The notes below the pieces were generated by a model. That model saw only the letters and a program-made list of their open reading frames with translations, was not told where the DNA came from and ran no database searches. Shown here piece by piece: positions 39,501-50,470 of a DNA stretch of 64,000 nucleotides; the stretch's first letter is position 1, and each line of letters starts with the position of its first letter. This DNA comes from Rhabdornis inornatus (taxonomy: Eukaryota; Chordata; Aves; Passeriformes; Rhabdornithidae), in contig VWZS01000217.1 in assembly GCA_013397075.1 (NCBI GenBank), forward strand, positions 7,255-71,254. Direction: 5' to 3'. The position numbers and the translations under genes are program-made.

Positions 39501-42500
39501 TAGAGCTCAAGTCGTAATTAAGACAGCAACAAAGAGTTTCAGGATTCTCTTTTTCAGAATCTCTAGTATCTTGCCTGTTCTGTTAACCTTACCATCTAGT
39601 AGAATGCCTAAAATGTTGCTCTGAACTTAAATAAAACAAAAGTTATTGCTCTCAGGAGCAGCTTGTGCAATTATAAACACCCTACTTTATCCTGATCCAC
39701 AAGGAAAGAAATTGTTCTCTGAGGCAGAAAAATCCCTCCTGAATCACTGGTTATTGCTGAACAAAGAGGGAAATCCATGTTCATCTTTGAAGTCTAGCAG
39801 AACTAACTTCTGTGGCAGATAGCATGAAGGTAGTAGTTGTAATGTTTCTTAATATTGCCTTATTCTGTTTTAAGAAGTGAACTTAATTGAAGTAAAATGT
39901 GAAGTCATAATTCAAATGTGTGTTCTTTAGTAAAAATTGAGTAGTTAATGTGTAACAAGGTCTACCAATGAGAAAATTGTAGTATTGAGCTAACCAGAGA
40001 CCGCCAAAAAGGCAGATGTTCTAAGACCAGTGTTCTAAGAAATATTTGAATATACAAAATATATTAAAGCATCTAGAACAGCTTGCAGACCATGTTTTAC
40101 TGAGGGACATTCTTAGGAAGCGGGTTTTTTTGTTTTATTTTATGGAAGACAAAGAGCTTTTTGTTGAAAGAAGATTATTTTGGAAATTTTTGTTTTCAAA
40201 TTTAAATGTGTACAGTGCTTATTTTGTGATGCACTTTATGTAATTTTTAAGCTTTCTCTCAAAAATTATTCAGTAGTCTCATAAATATTTGTATTCAGTT
40301 ATTACTGTAGGAAAAAAATCAATTACTGCAGCTGTAAAAACCTCTTTTTTCTTAATGTTTGAAAGTATTTTATTTTTATGACAGGATATTTTCGATTACC
40401 AGGTAGTTGGTGGTACTTGAATTTTCCTGTAGAGTGCTCTCGCTTGTGAATACAGGGTTTACCTGAAATTTAGAAAAGTATATAAATCAGTTTATTACAG
40501 AACGCTTTGAGAGGATATTGGTATTGTCAGCATGCTGATGTTTTGTTTAAAATGCTGTTTTGTTTAAATGTTTAAAACGTTTAAAAGTTTAGGTATAACT
40601 TTAGCAGTTATAATATTTTATTGTTTAAACATAACTGAATTAAGACTTTTCTGCTTTTGCTTCTGCAGTCCATACAGTGACACTGTTTCTTAATATCTTT
40701 GGATGTTTGGCCTGGTTTTACGTTGATTCTACACGAGGGGTTGATTTTGGATTGAGTATTCTCTGGTTCTTGCTTTTTACCCCTTGTTCTTTTGTCTGCT
40801 GGTACAGACCACTTTATGGAGCTTTCAGGTAATGACTTCAGCTTGATTTAGAATATTTAAAGACGTGTCAAAATGCATTAACATTCCAGAATTTGCTTGA
40901 TTATCATGATGATAATCCTTTAAAGTGCTTTCGTTAGAAACGAAGAGTGTTTGCAGATGCCAGTAGTTAGTAATATCATGGAATATCCTTAAAAATATTT
41001 ATTCTTTTTACCAAAGACAAAATATTTGTCAGAAATACTTAATTTTGTTAAAGTTAATAAGGGCTGGTAACAGTTGCATAGAACATTCTCATTTAATCTC
41101 TGTCTTTTCACACCAATCATTTGAGTAGGTTAGTAGTCAATAGTGTCTTAAATAGTGTTTCTGCTTCCTGAATGAACTTCATAAATAGCTACTCTTAAAA
41201 TATATAAAATATATAAAAGGTATATAGTAAACAAACTAGTATTTTTCCTAGTCTTAGTCATCTTTTCAAACTTCAGATGCATGAGATGTGTGATTAAGAA
41301 TACAATGGTGTGTTTGCATGCAAAATTAAACCTTTTCTTAGTGAAAATCAGCATGTAGAGATTTCAAGTCCTGTACTCCTAAAGTTTTGGGCGTTTTTTA
41401 TGTTGAAGTGATTCAGGATGTTCTCAGTTAAAATACCCTTATTCTTGCATTAAAAGATTGATGGCCAGAAGTTCCAATTAACTGTAACTGCAATTAACTA
41501 CAATTAACTGTATCACAGGAAGTGTTTCTTTTTGCTAGCTTAGGAGGTATTGCTAGAGCCACAAATCTCTGAGGAATCATATAGTTAAACTTTAATTTAT
41601 TTTCTAGTAAATCCATAGCTTTTCTTAGAGAAAATTGGTTGGTTGAGGATGGAAAACTATTACTTACATATTCAACTTTCAGTCAGTTGCTCAGCTGAAA
41701 ATGAAATAGTTATTGAACTGAACTGGTTGTATAGAAATTACAAACTCCCTTCTGCAGGAAGAACTATTAAGGGCTAAAATCTGTTTCTTTAACTTAACTA
41801 AATTATTTCTGCTTTCTTAAGAACTCTAGTAGCAAGCATATCATATGATCAATACTTTTGACAGTAGTAAGTTGAGTCTTCATTGAAATTTTGCCTGTTT
41901 ATTTATACTTGGCTGTTTTGTTTTGGTTTTTTTATTTTCAATCTTTGTAAGGCTGGCATTTTAGTAATTTAAACAGCAAATACTTTTTCTACATTTTACT
42001 TAAAATAACAGCTGCTTCAGTATTTTGGTGTGCCCTGTGTTTCAGTAATTCCAGATGAGATTTTATTTCCTTTCACAGGTTAAATATTCTCTTCCCATCT
42101 TGTCATCACTGTGAACTTCAGTCTGAAAGTGGGGCAGAATTCTTCATACAAACTTAAATTGTTAGTTGAAGAGGCCCTGCTCTGGGGCTGAACAGAACTA
42201 TTCTCACTTTTCTTAGAGATGCAGGTGGCAGAATCGCTATATTAAAGAAGAAACAGCAGCTCTTGTAAATAAACAGTCTAAAAAACCACAGAATTGCTGA
42301 TACTTCAGGTCACTTGATAATTGAAAAGTACTTATCCTCTAGTTAATGCAGAAAAAAGTTAGATTGGTACTACAGAATATGGATAAAAATCATGATTTTT
42401 CTGGCTCTTTTAATCTTTTTCCTCCCATCTCTTTCAGGAGTGACAGTTCATTCAGGTTCTTTGTATTCTTCTTTGTATATATCTGTCAGTTTGCTGTACA

Positions 42501-45500
42501 TGTACTTCAAGCTGCAGGATTTCAAAGATGGGGAAACTGGTGAGTATTCTGTTTGCCATAATGTTGTACTGTCTGTAAGACAGTCAGATTTGAAGTAACA
42601 ACTGCAATACTATCTGTGTTTTTAAAGCAATAATCTTGTGTTCACTGGAATGTTACATTTAACTCTCAAAAGAGAGCATTTTTGGAGTGCACTTAACTAG
42701 GAGAAGTGGGTGAAATGTATCCAAAGAATGTGAGGTACTCCTGTTACTAGGATGGCCCAAATTTTATCCTTCAGTTTAAACCACTTTGAACCCATTACTC
42801 CTTCATACACTACCACCTCTGTTTTGGTGGTGTAAGGAGTTATTACTTGTTCTGTATTTAAGGTAAAGGAAAGCAAAAATTTAGACATCAATAATATGTA
42901 CTTTGCTTATTTTTTGTATTGTTAGGTATTTGTAATTATATTAATATACTTCCTACATATTGAGAAATTCATGGCTAAAATTTGTAGAACGAGTTAACAA
43001 GGCATTTATATGAATATAGTGGTATATCTTTGATATTATTTTAAAAGTTCAATTGTCTGAGTCGCATCCATATTCTGTAATAAGTTGATCTTTCTTTTAA
43101 ATGTTTGAAAATATATAAGCTTTTATATGAAGCTTGTATGTATATTATCTTTTATTTGAGTCTTTGAGGTCTAATACTTAGATTTTACAAGGAGAAACTA
43201 TGGGGAATCAGTCACTGTCCTTGAACTAAAGGAATTAACTAAAAGCAAGGTTGTAGTAGCCAGCCAGTGACATAAAGTCATGAGTGGCAGTGCTGTAGCT
43301 GGGTAATAACACTTCCCTCTACCAGTGTTTTTTGCTGCAAACCTCAAAAAATATGCAAGGCAGACAAAACAGAAGAGATCCTGCTTTATTATTTTTACTC
43401 TGCAATCCTCTATTGCTTATTCATCCAAGTCTAGGAAGTGTGATTTTAAGCATACTTGGGGAAGGAGTATTGAAAGTAGCCAGATCATCAGAAAATCCTA
43501 ATTACAGTTCAGATTTTGGGGTTTTGTGGTAGATTACAGTGGGACATAGCAGATATCAAAGCAGTGTGAAGCAGGTAGGGGAAAGTTTTAGTTTGGATTT
43601 ATATAATTTTTTGCCTTTTTTGTTTTTTAATAACTTGGAAAAATCTTTTTCATCTTAATGCATGGGATTTTGTTCTTAAGGCAACCTGCTTTTTTAGTTT
43701 TCAGGTCTGAAACTGTTGGTGTCTGTTGGTGGCTCAATTTTGAAAAATGGGGAAATGTCTGAAGTAGATACTTATATAGCAGTTTTATCTCTTTACTTTA
43801 AAAAATTATATTAACCTCAGTTGAGAAAGCCTCAGTGTGTGGATACAATTAAATGAATCTTCACATCGAAGCTGTGTATGTGTGGTATTTTCCTGTTCTG
43901 TATTTATAGAAGTTAGAAACCATATTTTAGGGATATTTTCTCATCTATGAATTCATGTAGTTTTGAGTCAATCTGAAATGACAGTATATCAAAAAAACCT
44001 CAAGAAGTTGAGAAGCAGCTCTCTAATTTCTCCACAATTTTGCTCAAGGATAATGATATTTGCAGCAATTTTTCATACAGTTTCACTGCATTTTCTGTGA
44101 AAAAATGGAAATTAAGCTTTAAAAGCATATCATAGAACCAAAATATGCTTAAGTAAAATTCCCATGATTTTTCTTCAAAAATACTCAAAATGGTTCAGAA
44201 CCAGGAGGTTATAAAGTTTTCTTTGGTGAGGGTATCTTTAGTTAAATGGTTCATGTGCTGTACTAGTAAAATTTGTTCTTTCTCTGTCCTTCAGTGGGTG
44301 GATTTCATCTCTTACTGGACTTAATAAGAGTATTCCTGTTGGCATTATGATGATAATCATAGCTGCACTTTTCACAGCATCTGCTGTTATCTCACTAGTT
44401 ATGTTTAAAAAGGTAAGTTACATATTATTCCCGTCTTTTGTTTCCTGCATTTGATATGGATTTTGCTTTCTGTCTTGAGAGAGGTACTCTTTCAAAAAGT
44501 AGTGGGGATTAAGTTATATTCTTCAAGGTGACCCTTGCCTATTAACAACTGTGCAGTTTTGCTTATACTGTTTTGGAGTTACAAAATGCTGTTTGTACAA
44601 TGCAGGTATTTTCTGCAAGTGGGGAAGGATAGCTCTGAATTAGAGAACCTGAGAGGTAACCCCACCACATAGGAGTAGGTGGATGCACTGGACACTGTGA
44701 TTGTAACTGTAGATGCCAAGTTGTCCATCAGGTGCAGAGAAGTGTGACTCAAGTGATTGCTGAGTTTCAGCTCTTACCCAATCATTCACATTAAAATCAA
44801 TAGAGAGATGCTCAACACCTCAGAAAAGGGTTTTTATTTCTCTATCTCTATTTTTAAATATTTTTTGTCAGCTAATGATGCAGGAGCATGAAAACTCAAA
44901 GAAATAAACTCTTTCTCTGTGGTTATGTTTATTGAATTTCCAGCCAGAAGATTTAATTACAGATACTGATGCATTAGAAAGTCATTGAGATAAATGTAAC
45001 GGAGAATTGTGATGATGAGGTACTGGCTGAATTCTAGTAATTTAGCCTCAGTTACAGTTAGGTTTAAAGATTTTACACATACACAAATTCTTTTGACCTG
45101 TTCACAGAAAACTAGAAGTTTTAAGTGTGTGCCTGGAGATGTCCTTTCTTGTCTTCTGTAGAAATACTCTGTAGATGAGAAGAAACAAGCAAGAAAAACA
45201 CATGGTAGAATATGTTTTTACATTTTTCTTACTATATACATCCATATTCTTCCCAAAAATATGCATATTCTTATATGACTTGGTATATCTTTATGGATGA
45301 GAAATAGTCACATTTATAACAGAGAAAAAAGTTACGTTAATTTTACTGCTGCATTGGAATGAAAATGTCTTTGTAATATTATTTGACAACCTTTTTGTGA
45401 CTTAACTGAGTCACAAATACCATTTGAATTTTAATACTCAGGTAATTGGAAGTTAATCAGGATTTTTTGTCTGTTTTTGTTGGTTTTTATTTTGTTATAT

Positions 45501-46145
45501 GTCATATTGTTAAGAGTGTAAGTCATGTTATTTATTCCTCTAGGTATTATGTAGAGGTATTGGTCATCACACTGGTTTTGCACATGTACCTGTGTAATTA
45601 GGATATTTTCAAGCTTTTAATATTCAGTCAGCGTGTAGCTTACTCTTGTAACCAGTCAGAGTAACTAAAATGTTTCTAAATACTGCTGTGAGAAAAATTC
45701 ACCAAATATACATCACACATTTCAGTAAACATGATGAGACCCCTCTGAACTTGCAGATAATTGTATCCCCTACAGTCAAACTATTCGTGCAACAGGACAA
45801 GGAAAAATTCAAAAGTTTGTGGGAAAAAAATTCCATGTTCTCATCTCTGGATTCTCTCAAACACATGAACAAATCACATTTCCCCATCTCACAGCTCCGC
45901 TCTGTGTTTGAGACTTTGCTATTGGTCTGCTAGAAATGGGAAGCGCAGCACCATTTTCTCAGTGCTTTTCCCCTGTGCAGGTGCATGGGCTGTACCGTAC
46001 GACTGGCGCGAGCTTTGAGAAAGCGCAGCAGGAGTTTGCCACGGGAGTAATGTCCAACAAAACTGTGCAAACTGCCGCGGCCAACGCCGCCTCGACAGCA
46101 GCCACCAGTGCAGCTCAAAACGCCTTCAAGGGTAACCGGATGTAG
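6522..46145 (+). CDS. SCAMP1: SCAMP1, secretory carrier-associated membrane protein 1 (spliced, nine coding exons)
   Basis: Complete spliced coding region. Exons are 6522-6578, 18961-19038, 27326-27424, 27663-27774, 34489-34617, 40669-40828, 42438-42539, 44295-44412 and 45981-46145. They total 1020 nt, giving 339 residues plus TAG, and every junction is GT..AG with phases that join exactly. The protein has three NPF motifs (residues 7-9, 16-18, 38-40) that bind EH-domain endocytic proteins in this family, a proline-rich linker, a charged coiled coil (about 79-112), four membrane segments (about 153-177, 185-203, 218-240, 259-282), and the conserved E-peptide [11 protein letters not shown] (202-212) between the second and third. 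The Ala/Ser/Thr-rich tail faces the cytosol. SCAMP1 cycles in post-Golgi and endosomal vesicles and takes part in exocytosis and endocytosis. Length and sequence agree closely with mammalian SCAMP1 (338 residues as I recall); the extra residue is a glycine at the exon 4/5 junction. Confidence 0.97.
14855..15425 (+). mobile_element. Avian ERVL-like solo LTR
   Basis: Resembles the bird ERVL LTR pattern: an opening like CTGACTAGGATGGAGTTAA, a middle with TGACCAGAGGGAT, then TTAAACTGTCT, a pyrimidine-rich stretch, and an end with CCCACTGCAGAGAACAGTGA followed by GAGCTTTGCTGCTGGC. No internal viral genes flank it, so it is a solo LTR. Family name and ends are from memory and approximate. Confidence 0.65.
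16472..17975 (-). mobile_element. CR1 LINE fragment, 5'-truncated, about 1.5 kb
   Basis: On the plus strand it begins with the reverse complement of the CR1 3' end (GGTTGGAAGGGACCTTAAAG). It continues through the reverse-transcriptase region, seen on the minus strand as peptides such as CIQFWGP and [12 protein letters not shown]. Several stops and frameshifts show that it is dead. Confidence 0.92.
18961..19038 (+). CDS. SCAMP1: SCAMP1 coding exon 2
   Basis: 26 codons (residues 20-45), phase 0 at both ends. Carries the third NPF motif (38-40, in EYNPFSD). Acceptor TTTTCTAG|GATCC, donor ACA|GTAAGC. Confidence 0.96.
19345..19900 (-). mobile_element. ERV LTR-like fragment
   Basis: The stretch from about 19365 (ACACAGGAGTTCATATTTGG, then CAGTTGTTTATTAATTCTTATC) looks like an avian ERV LTR read backwards. 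A polyadenylation-type AATAAA lies on the minus strand inside it. No coding remnants are visible. Family and ends are uncertain. Confidence 0.5.
21338..21850 (-). mobile_element. Songbird-type ERV LTR fragment with internal duplication
   Basis: Begins GTGTAATGGTTTGACAGCAA and continues ACTCCCAAGTCAGAAATACA, a sequence I associate with LTRs repeated in songbird genomes. Its far end holds two related units (21695-21781 and 21782-21846), each starting ATGGCCCATTA and ending in CCACCTGGTTT..AACAG. Orientation is uncertain. Confidence 0.55.
22895..23372 (+). mobile_element. CR1 LINE 3' fragment
   Basis: Starts in the end of the reverse-transcriptase ORF (GACAGGCTGGAGAGGATCTG) and runs to a typical 3' end (GGTCCTTGAGGTCTCCTTCC, then TGTGATTCT). 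Heavily mutated. Confidence 0.88.
24258..24432. repeat. G/T-only low-complexity tract
   Basis: About 175 bp made almost entirely of G and T on the plus strand (A and C on the other), with runs of up to 8 G and 14 T. The long reading frames here are artefacts of this composition. Confidence 0.9.
25065..25345 (-). mobile_element. CR1 LINE fragment
   Basis: The plus strand shows the reverse complement of CR1 coding sequence: CTTCTCTTCTCCAGGCTGAA, CTCTCAGCCTGTCCTCACAG, and GCCCCAGAGCTGGA. The 3' end is missing. Confidence 0.87.
25865..26472 (+). mobile_element. CR1 LINE fragment with internal deletion
   Basis: Translated pieces include [35 protein letters not shown] and FKKIKKEDF, which are reverse-transcriptase ORF sequence. 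After GKSCLINL it jumps straight to the 3' end (GTCCCTTTCAACTTGAAATA, then CTCTGTGAT), so most of the polymerase is deleted. Confidence 0.9.
27326..27424 (+). CDS. SCAMP1: SCAMP1 coding exon 3
   Basis: 33 codons (residues 46-78), phase 0. Proline-rich linker beginning [12 protein letters not shown] and ending YTQIAK. Acceptor TTTTCTTAG, donor AAG|GTTTGT. Confidence 0.96.
27425..27662 (+). other. SCAMP1: SCAMP1 intron 3 (238 bp)
   Basis: The shortest intron of the gene, AT-rich, with no repeats. Confidence 0.9.
27663..27774 (+). CDS. SCAMP1: SCAMP1 coding exon 4
   Basis: Residues 79-115 plus the first base of glycine 116. Encodes the charged coiled coil ([17 protein letters not shown] onward). 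The donor is GGGG|GTATGC, the only GT available in the G-run. This gives QQGG before RKNNW, one glycine more than the mammalian protein as I recall it. Confidence 0.94.
28944..29402. other. Assembly gap (459 N)
   Basis: A run of N inside the CR1. The flanks are both CR1 in the same orientation. CR1 reverse-transcriptase sequence is missing here. Confidence 0.99.
30300..31090. mobile_element. LTR-like insertion nested in the CR1
   Basis: CR1 endonuclease homology stops at about 30298 and resumes at about 31095. The intervening 0.8 kb begins TGTCTCAGTTTAGAGACAAA and continues GGAATGAGTGTTTCCTCTAA, which I associate with a songbird ERV LTR family. No viral coding sequence is seen. The ends and target duplication could not be fixed by eye. 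Confidence 0.6.
33185..33505 (-). mobile_element. Old CR1 3' fragment
   Basis: The plus strand resembles the reverse complement of a CR1 3' region (GGAAACTCATTCTAGTGTTT, GGTAAAGAAATGCTTCCTG). It is more diverged than the neighbouring long CR1, hence a separate, older insertion. Confidence 0.65.
34489..34617 (+). CDS. SCAMP1: SCAMP1 coding exon 5
   Basis: Residues 116 (two bases) to 158 plus the first base of Phe159. Begins [18 protein letters not shown] and ends in the first membrane segment (IMYYLWM). Acceptor TTTTGCAG, donor T|GTAAGT. Confidence 0.97.
36540..36767. other. CpG-rich patch, possible LTR remnant, ending at an ambiguous base
   Basis: About 150 bp of very GC- and CpG-rich DNA in the middle of an AT-rich intron. 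It is followed by GGGGAAGAATAAAGGATCAG, a GGATAGGTTTATTGG segment, a G-run and a single N at 36767. The AATAAA and the composition suggest an ERV LTR end, but I cannot assign a family. Confidence 0.45.
37325..37490. repeat. AT microsatellite
   Basis: About 165 bp of interrupted TA, ATATAC and TAATA units. Likely unstable in length. Confidence 0.92.
37500..37805 (-). mobile_element. Ancient CR1-like fragment
   Basis: The order of weakly conserved pieces (ACCTCCAATGGTAGACACTT, CTAATGGGTTGCTG, CACTCAGCCTTTCTTTGTGG) follows old CR1 3' regions in reverse. It is strongly diverged. Confidence 0.5.
40669..40828 (+). CDS. SCAMP1: SCAMP1 coding exon 6
   Basis: Completes Phe159 and encodes residues 160-211 plus two bases of Arg212. 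It holds the rest of membrane segment 1, membrane segment 2 and the conserved E-peptide [10 protein letters not shown]. Acceptor TTCTGCAG, donor AG|GTAATG. Confidence 0.97.
40829..42437 (+). other. SCAMP1: SCAMP1 intron 6 (1.6 kb)
   Basis: AT-rich. A short cluster of AATTAACT-type repeats lies near 41476-41512. No transposon recognised. Confidence 0.85.
42438..42539 (+). CDS. SCAMP1: SCAMP1 coding exon 7
   Basis: Completes Arg212, encodes residues 213-245 and two bases of Cys246. Holds membrane segment 3 ([20 protein letters not shown]). Acceptor CTTTCAG, donor TG|GTGAGT. Confidence 0.97.
42540..44294 (+). other. SCAMP1: SCAMP1 intron 7 (1.8 kb)
   Basis: AT-rich, with no recognised repeat or exon. 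Confidence 0.85.
44295..44412 (+). CDS. SCAMP1: SCAMP1 coding exon 8
   Basis: Completes Cys246 and encodes residues 247-285: [14 protein letters not shown], then membrane segment 4 ending LVMFKK. Acceptor CTTCAG, donor AAG|GTAAGT, phase 0. Confidence 0.97.
44413..45980 (+). other. SCAMP1: SCAMP1 intron 8 (1.6 kb)
   Basis: AT-rich, with no recognised repeat or exon. The last 100 bp become GC-richer towards exon 9. Confidence 0.85.
45981..46145 (+). CDS. SCAMP1: SCAMP1 coding exon 9 and stop
   Basis: Encodes residues 286-339: [19 protein letters not shown], an Ala/Ser/Thr-rich stretch, and the end FKGNRM, followed by TAG. Acceptor CCTGTGCAG. Unlike the other internal exons it is CpG-rich (13 CpG in 165 bp). 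Confidence 0.97.
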   Translation: MHGLYRTTGASFEKAQQEFATGVMSNKTVQTAAANAASTAATSAAQNAFKGNRM

Positions 46146-49035
46146 AGAAACAAAGTCACCACGGTTCTCTTCAGCCGTTCTTTATTTTCCGGTCACTTAC
46201 TGTATTCCCTAAATGCCTAGGTCAAAATTCAAACAGCATGTTTGCCTCTTCTGCAGCTGTGCATGGGTTAAACGGGAAATGTTTGGTTTATTTTATTATA
46301 AATTTATTTAAGAAGGAAACAAGTTTTTCCCTTCTTTAACATGTTGAATTCTGCAATGTAAAGCTTTCCATATTTTGTGGAGGATAAATAATTTCAACAA
46401 TCGGCCTGAGAATGAACTATGGTATATAATGATCAAATCAATGTATTATTAATCTGGAAGGTTTTTTAACAATTCACTCCAGTATTTTTTTTTAGGTTCA
46501 GGAAAGCACTTTGGATTAATTATTTTTCTTTACAAGAACGGATTTCCCTATTTCTACCATAAGAAGTGGGGTACACTGAGAGGTATAGTTAGATTTCACT
46601 ACTGCTTTTGCAATTTCAGCAGCTGCTGGGGGTCAAATACAAGTAAGGCAGAGAGTATAAATTCTTCTTTTGTTTGGTTCTGTGGTTTTTTTTTTAGGTA
46701 AGTCTTTTGATCTAAACCTCTAAGTTTGCATGACTACTGTTGAGTTACCTGATCTCTGATCTTGTTTAAGTAGTGTTTTGGTCCATAATTTACCTGTGCC
46801 ACTTTATAGCATTTGTTTGTATCTATTTCCATGGAGTATTCTCTACCTTGTGAGAAATTAGTATGGTCATAAACATTTTCTGTAATACAATAGTTCAGTT
46901 TAAGGAAGTTAGCTGGTGATTTCAATCACAGAACTGAATGATTATATATTTGCTATTTTTAACTTCAGTATTCACATATCCCCTGTCCCTCTTCTATGTG
47001 CAGTGGTATTTTTGTTTTATTTGGGATTTTCTTGGTTAGTTTTTTGTTTGGGTTTTTTTTCAAGTATAGATTTATGTTTAACAGTGGTACTAAATCTCTA
47101 GCCCAGACAATCAGTCTGTTTACTGCCTGTCCAAAACACTATATATCCAGTATTTAATTTTCTAACAGGAATATTGTCTAAAACCAGGCTCTTTAAGCAA
47201 TGGCATTTAGTGGATATTTGAATGAATTTTAATAATTACTCAGCCATCTCTGTGATGTGATTTAAGCTATAGGAAAAAAGCTTTTAAACTGTTTTGATTT
47301 GGCAAAGGGAGAAATGTTTATTTTTAATAAAGTTAAATTTTAACTCATTGAATTGTAGGCCTAAGAGATTGGATTGGTGCTGTGAAACTAACAATCCATA
47401 ATGGTATATACCGTCACAATATTCTAGAATATAATATCGTCAGGACTTAGTATAGTGTGAGTTTCTCTGCTTTGAAGACCTTATATTCTTGGATTGCCTT
47501 ATGAGACTTACATACAATACTTAGGCAGTTTTCAGACTCTTCCAGAAAACAGAAAGATGTCGTCCTACAACCTGTGTAAGTACATACCATGGCTGAAATT
47601 AATTCAGTTCTTGAGTTAAATAATTTTTAATAACACAGCATAAAGTTTTGAGACCCCCTCCATGTTCTGAAAGTGGACCTAATTTCATAGAGTTTGTTTC
47701 ACTATACTGTATTCATTAGAGGAGCTCATTTTAAAAAATACTTCCCTAGCTTCATCCTTGAATCAAAAATATACTGTTAGTATGAATTCTCCTATTAGTC
47801 TCCTTTTGTTTACTAATTTCTTTAAACCAGACTTGAATTTGAATAAATATCACAATTTCACCTATGTGTAAGTTCATATTAATGAATATACTTGCTTAAA
47901 TATTCTAACAAGGCTGTTAAAATGTTGTAATAGTGGACATGATAACATTGGACTTAAATTTGCGTGGCATGTTTTTGAAGCTTTCCAGATGAAAGTCACT
48001 GTCCTCAACTGAGATTGGGGACCGTCATTCTAGAAGCTATATATCAAGATTGTTCTTTTCATGTTTTAAATTTAACTTGAGGGTTGTATCTAGGAACTGT
48101 GCTGTGGATTACTTTTAAATCTAAATTTAGGGATTTCTTTTGGTATCTCTTGGATGGGAATCCTAGGGACACCATCCTTACAATTTAATTGAAGTTGAAG
48201 ATTGCATAATAGCATAGATTACTGGAAAAAAAACCCACACACATTAGGAATAAAACCTGAATTTGACAGGTAGATTTTTTCTCAAATGTTTGAAGGTTTC
48301 TTGAGAAAACATACATAATGTTCTATGTATAAGAATTGTTGATTTGTAATATCATGAGTTGAATGTACAGCTTTAAGCCTTCTGAATGAAATTCAGGGTG
48401 GCGTCTTGTGAATCCTTGAAACCAGAAATCTGTGACACTTTGCAGCCCAAAAGGGAGGGAAGAGTTTGTTTAGCTTTGACAACAGAAGGCTGAGATTTGT
48501 TAAAATATTTTGTACTTAAGAAAAATTAGATTTTACGATCTCTTATTATATGGCGCCCACTTGAGTTGTCTTTTTGTAGTATTGTGACAAACAGAGTACA
48601 AGGTATGAAGTTTAAACACTGGAATGTCAGTAGTCATTGATATGTAATTTAGGAGTTGTTTTTATTTATCTGAGGATGTTTGTATATTTTGTAAATTACT
48701 AACAATGTTCTGCCATCCTGGTGAATGTCATGGTTCTGTACAAATACAGTTCTTCTGTCCCTCTGTTGCATGTCTGGGTAGTTCAGAAGTTTTGTATATT
48801 TATTGTATTAACACAGTGTCATAGAATAAAAAAAGACTTTTTTCCTAGGTGTTCACCCTGTATAGTTTTGACCAATAATGGGGATTTTTCTTCTAACAGT
48901 CAGGGTGATGTGCAGGGAGGATGATATATGTCAAAGTCTGACTTGCTTTTTATAATTCTGTATATAGATGCTGTATTTCTGCTGAAATGGTGAAGCAAAA
49001 TGTCCACTATCAATAAATCTAGTTAAAGAGAATTA
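46146..49035 (+). other. SCAMP1: SCAMP1 3' UTR (probable extent)
   Basis: About 2.9 kb of AT-rich, repeat-poor sequence from the stop codon to just past an AATAAA at 49012-49017. Other AATAAA hexamers (near 47325 and 48826) could give shorter forms. The end is inferred from the signals only. Confidence 0.6.
49012..49017 (+). terminator. SCAMP1: Candidate distal polyadenylation signal of SCAMP1
   Basis: AATAAA within CACTATCAATAAATCTAG. It is the last good hexamer before the poly-pyrimidine tract at 49258. Confidence 0.5.
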
Positions 49036-49257
49036 GTCTACACAACTGTTATGAAGAAAATTCTTAAAATACTTGCAGCTTACGTTCTAGTGCTGTAAAA
49101 TCACAAGGGTTAAAATTAAACATGCTCTGTCATGACTGAATTGAATTCTACAGGTATGAAGTGACTCTTAAAACATCATTGGAAGTAAAATGAAGTTGCT
49201 GAAAAAAGCTTTGCTTTGGTAGTATTTATTTTCCTAATTTCTGTCACTGCTGTTCTG

Positions 49258-49279
49258 CTTTTTCTTTTTCTTTTTCTTT

Positions 49280-49321
<42 letters not shown>
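49258..49321. repeat. Poly-pyrimidine / poly-T tract
   Basis: CTTTTT units grading into about 45 consecutive T. Its true length in the genome is uncertain. Confidence 0.95.
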
Positions 49322-49323
<2 letters not shown>

Positions 49324-50406
49324 TCACTATCACAATCTGTTGATTTTTTTTTCATGTAATGTCAGTTGCAGCACCTGCTCTCTGGTACTCATCTTACTAC
49401 TGGGTTTCTTCTGAAGCACTGAATGTCTTCATCTAGATGACTGTCAGGTAGGTAAGTTTGCAAATGCATGATGCACATTCATGCAATGATATAGCGAACA
49501 GTGCTCTGAGGTACAATCAGGATTATTTTGGGAGATGGCGGACGTGTTTTTGAAGATATTTTCACATGCATGCATCAATCAGTATTGAAATTCTTCATCC
49601 ACTTGATCTTTGTCATTTACAGATCTAGGATGGTAGTGTCTGCAGACTAAAGGAAGAGGTTTTGTACTTTCTTTAAATGTAAGCATGGTTGTGCCATATG
49701 ATCCAGTCATGTATTATGTTTAGAATTATTACACAATTTTACTGCTCTTCATGGAGATAATTCCTCTGGTTTGCTCAGGTTACTTTCCTCAAGAACTTCA
49801 AGCATGGAGTTGGAAAAGCATGCACGCACTGAGAGAAATGCATGGGTTAAGAGAACTGTAATTAAAAATGCTCAGTGATACTTCTGGAAGGGTATTTCTG
49901 TCAAGGAAAAGGCTCACACCTAGAATATTTGTGCATCTGTAGTAGGGCACAGTAGGTCAGATAGTTAATTAGGTTTGACTCAGTTACATTAAAACATGTG
50001 TGAATTAGTTTGTACTTTATTTTAAAAATTAATTTTATGTCTGTAAATAGCTTTTATTTTCATAATTAGAAAAATCAGGAAGATTTACAAAGGAAGTAGT
50101 GCAGATCTAGCTCAGCAGCAAAAACCAGTGAAACTTTATACAAGTATTGAACTAGATACAGTGTTACATGATAATGAGGGGAAAAGAAGAAGGCATTGGT
50201 AAGGATGTATAACTTGAGGCTCATGCTGCCATACATTTTGTTCTTGAAAACAAAAATTAATTTTCCAGCAGTTTAATGGAAGTATATACAACTCAACTAA
50301 AATGTGCTTTTTGTTGGATTAAAGTGATTACATTGAACAGTTGTGGTTTCAATACATTTGTTTTATTGTTTCTCAATACACTTGGAGCTTCCTGTTAACT
50401 AAGTAA

Positions 50407-50470
50407 TGTATGTGTGTGTATTACATACATAAATATACATACATATATATATACACACATATATATATAA
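50407..50470. repeat. AT/AC microsatellite
   Basis: GTGTGTGT, CATACATA and ATATATAT units with an imperfect dyad. Confidence 0.9.

Larger units (their letters stand above)
34618..40668 (+). other. SCAMP1: SCAMP1 intron 5 (6.1 kb)
   Basis: AT-rich, with a CpG-rich patch (36540-36770), an AT microsatellite (37325-37490), and an old CR1 piece after it. The rest holds only short A- and T-runs. I see no additional exon. Confidence 0.8.
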
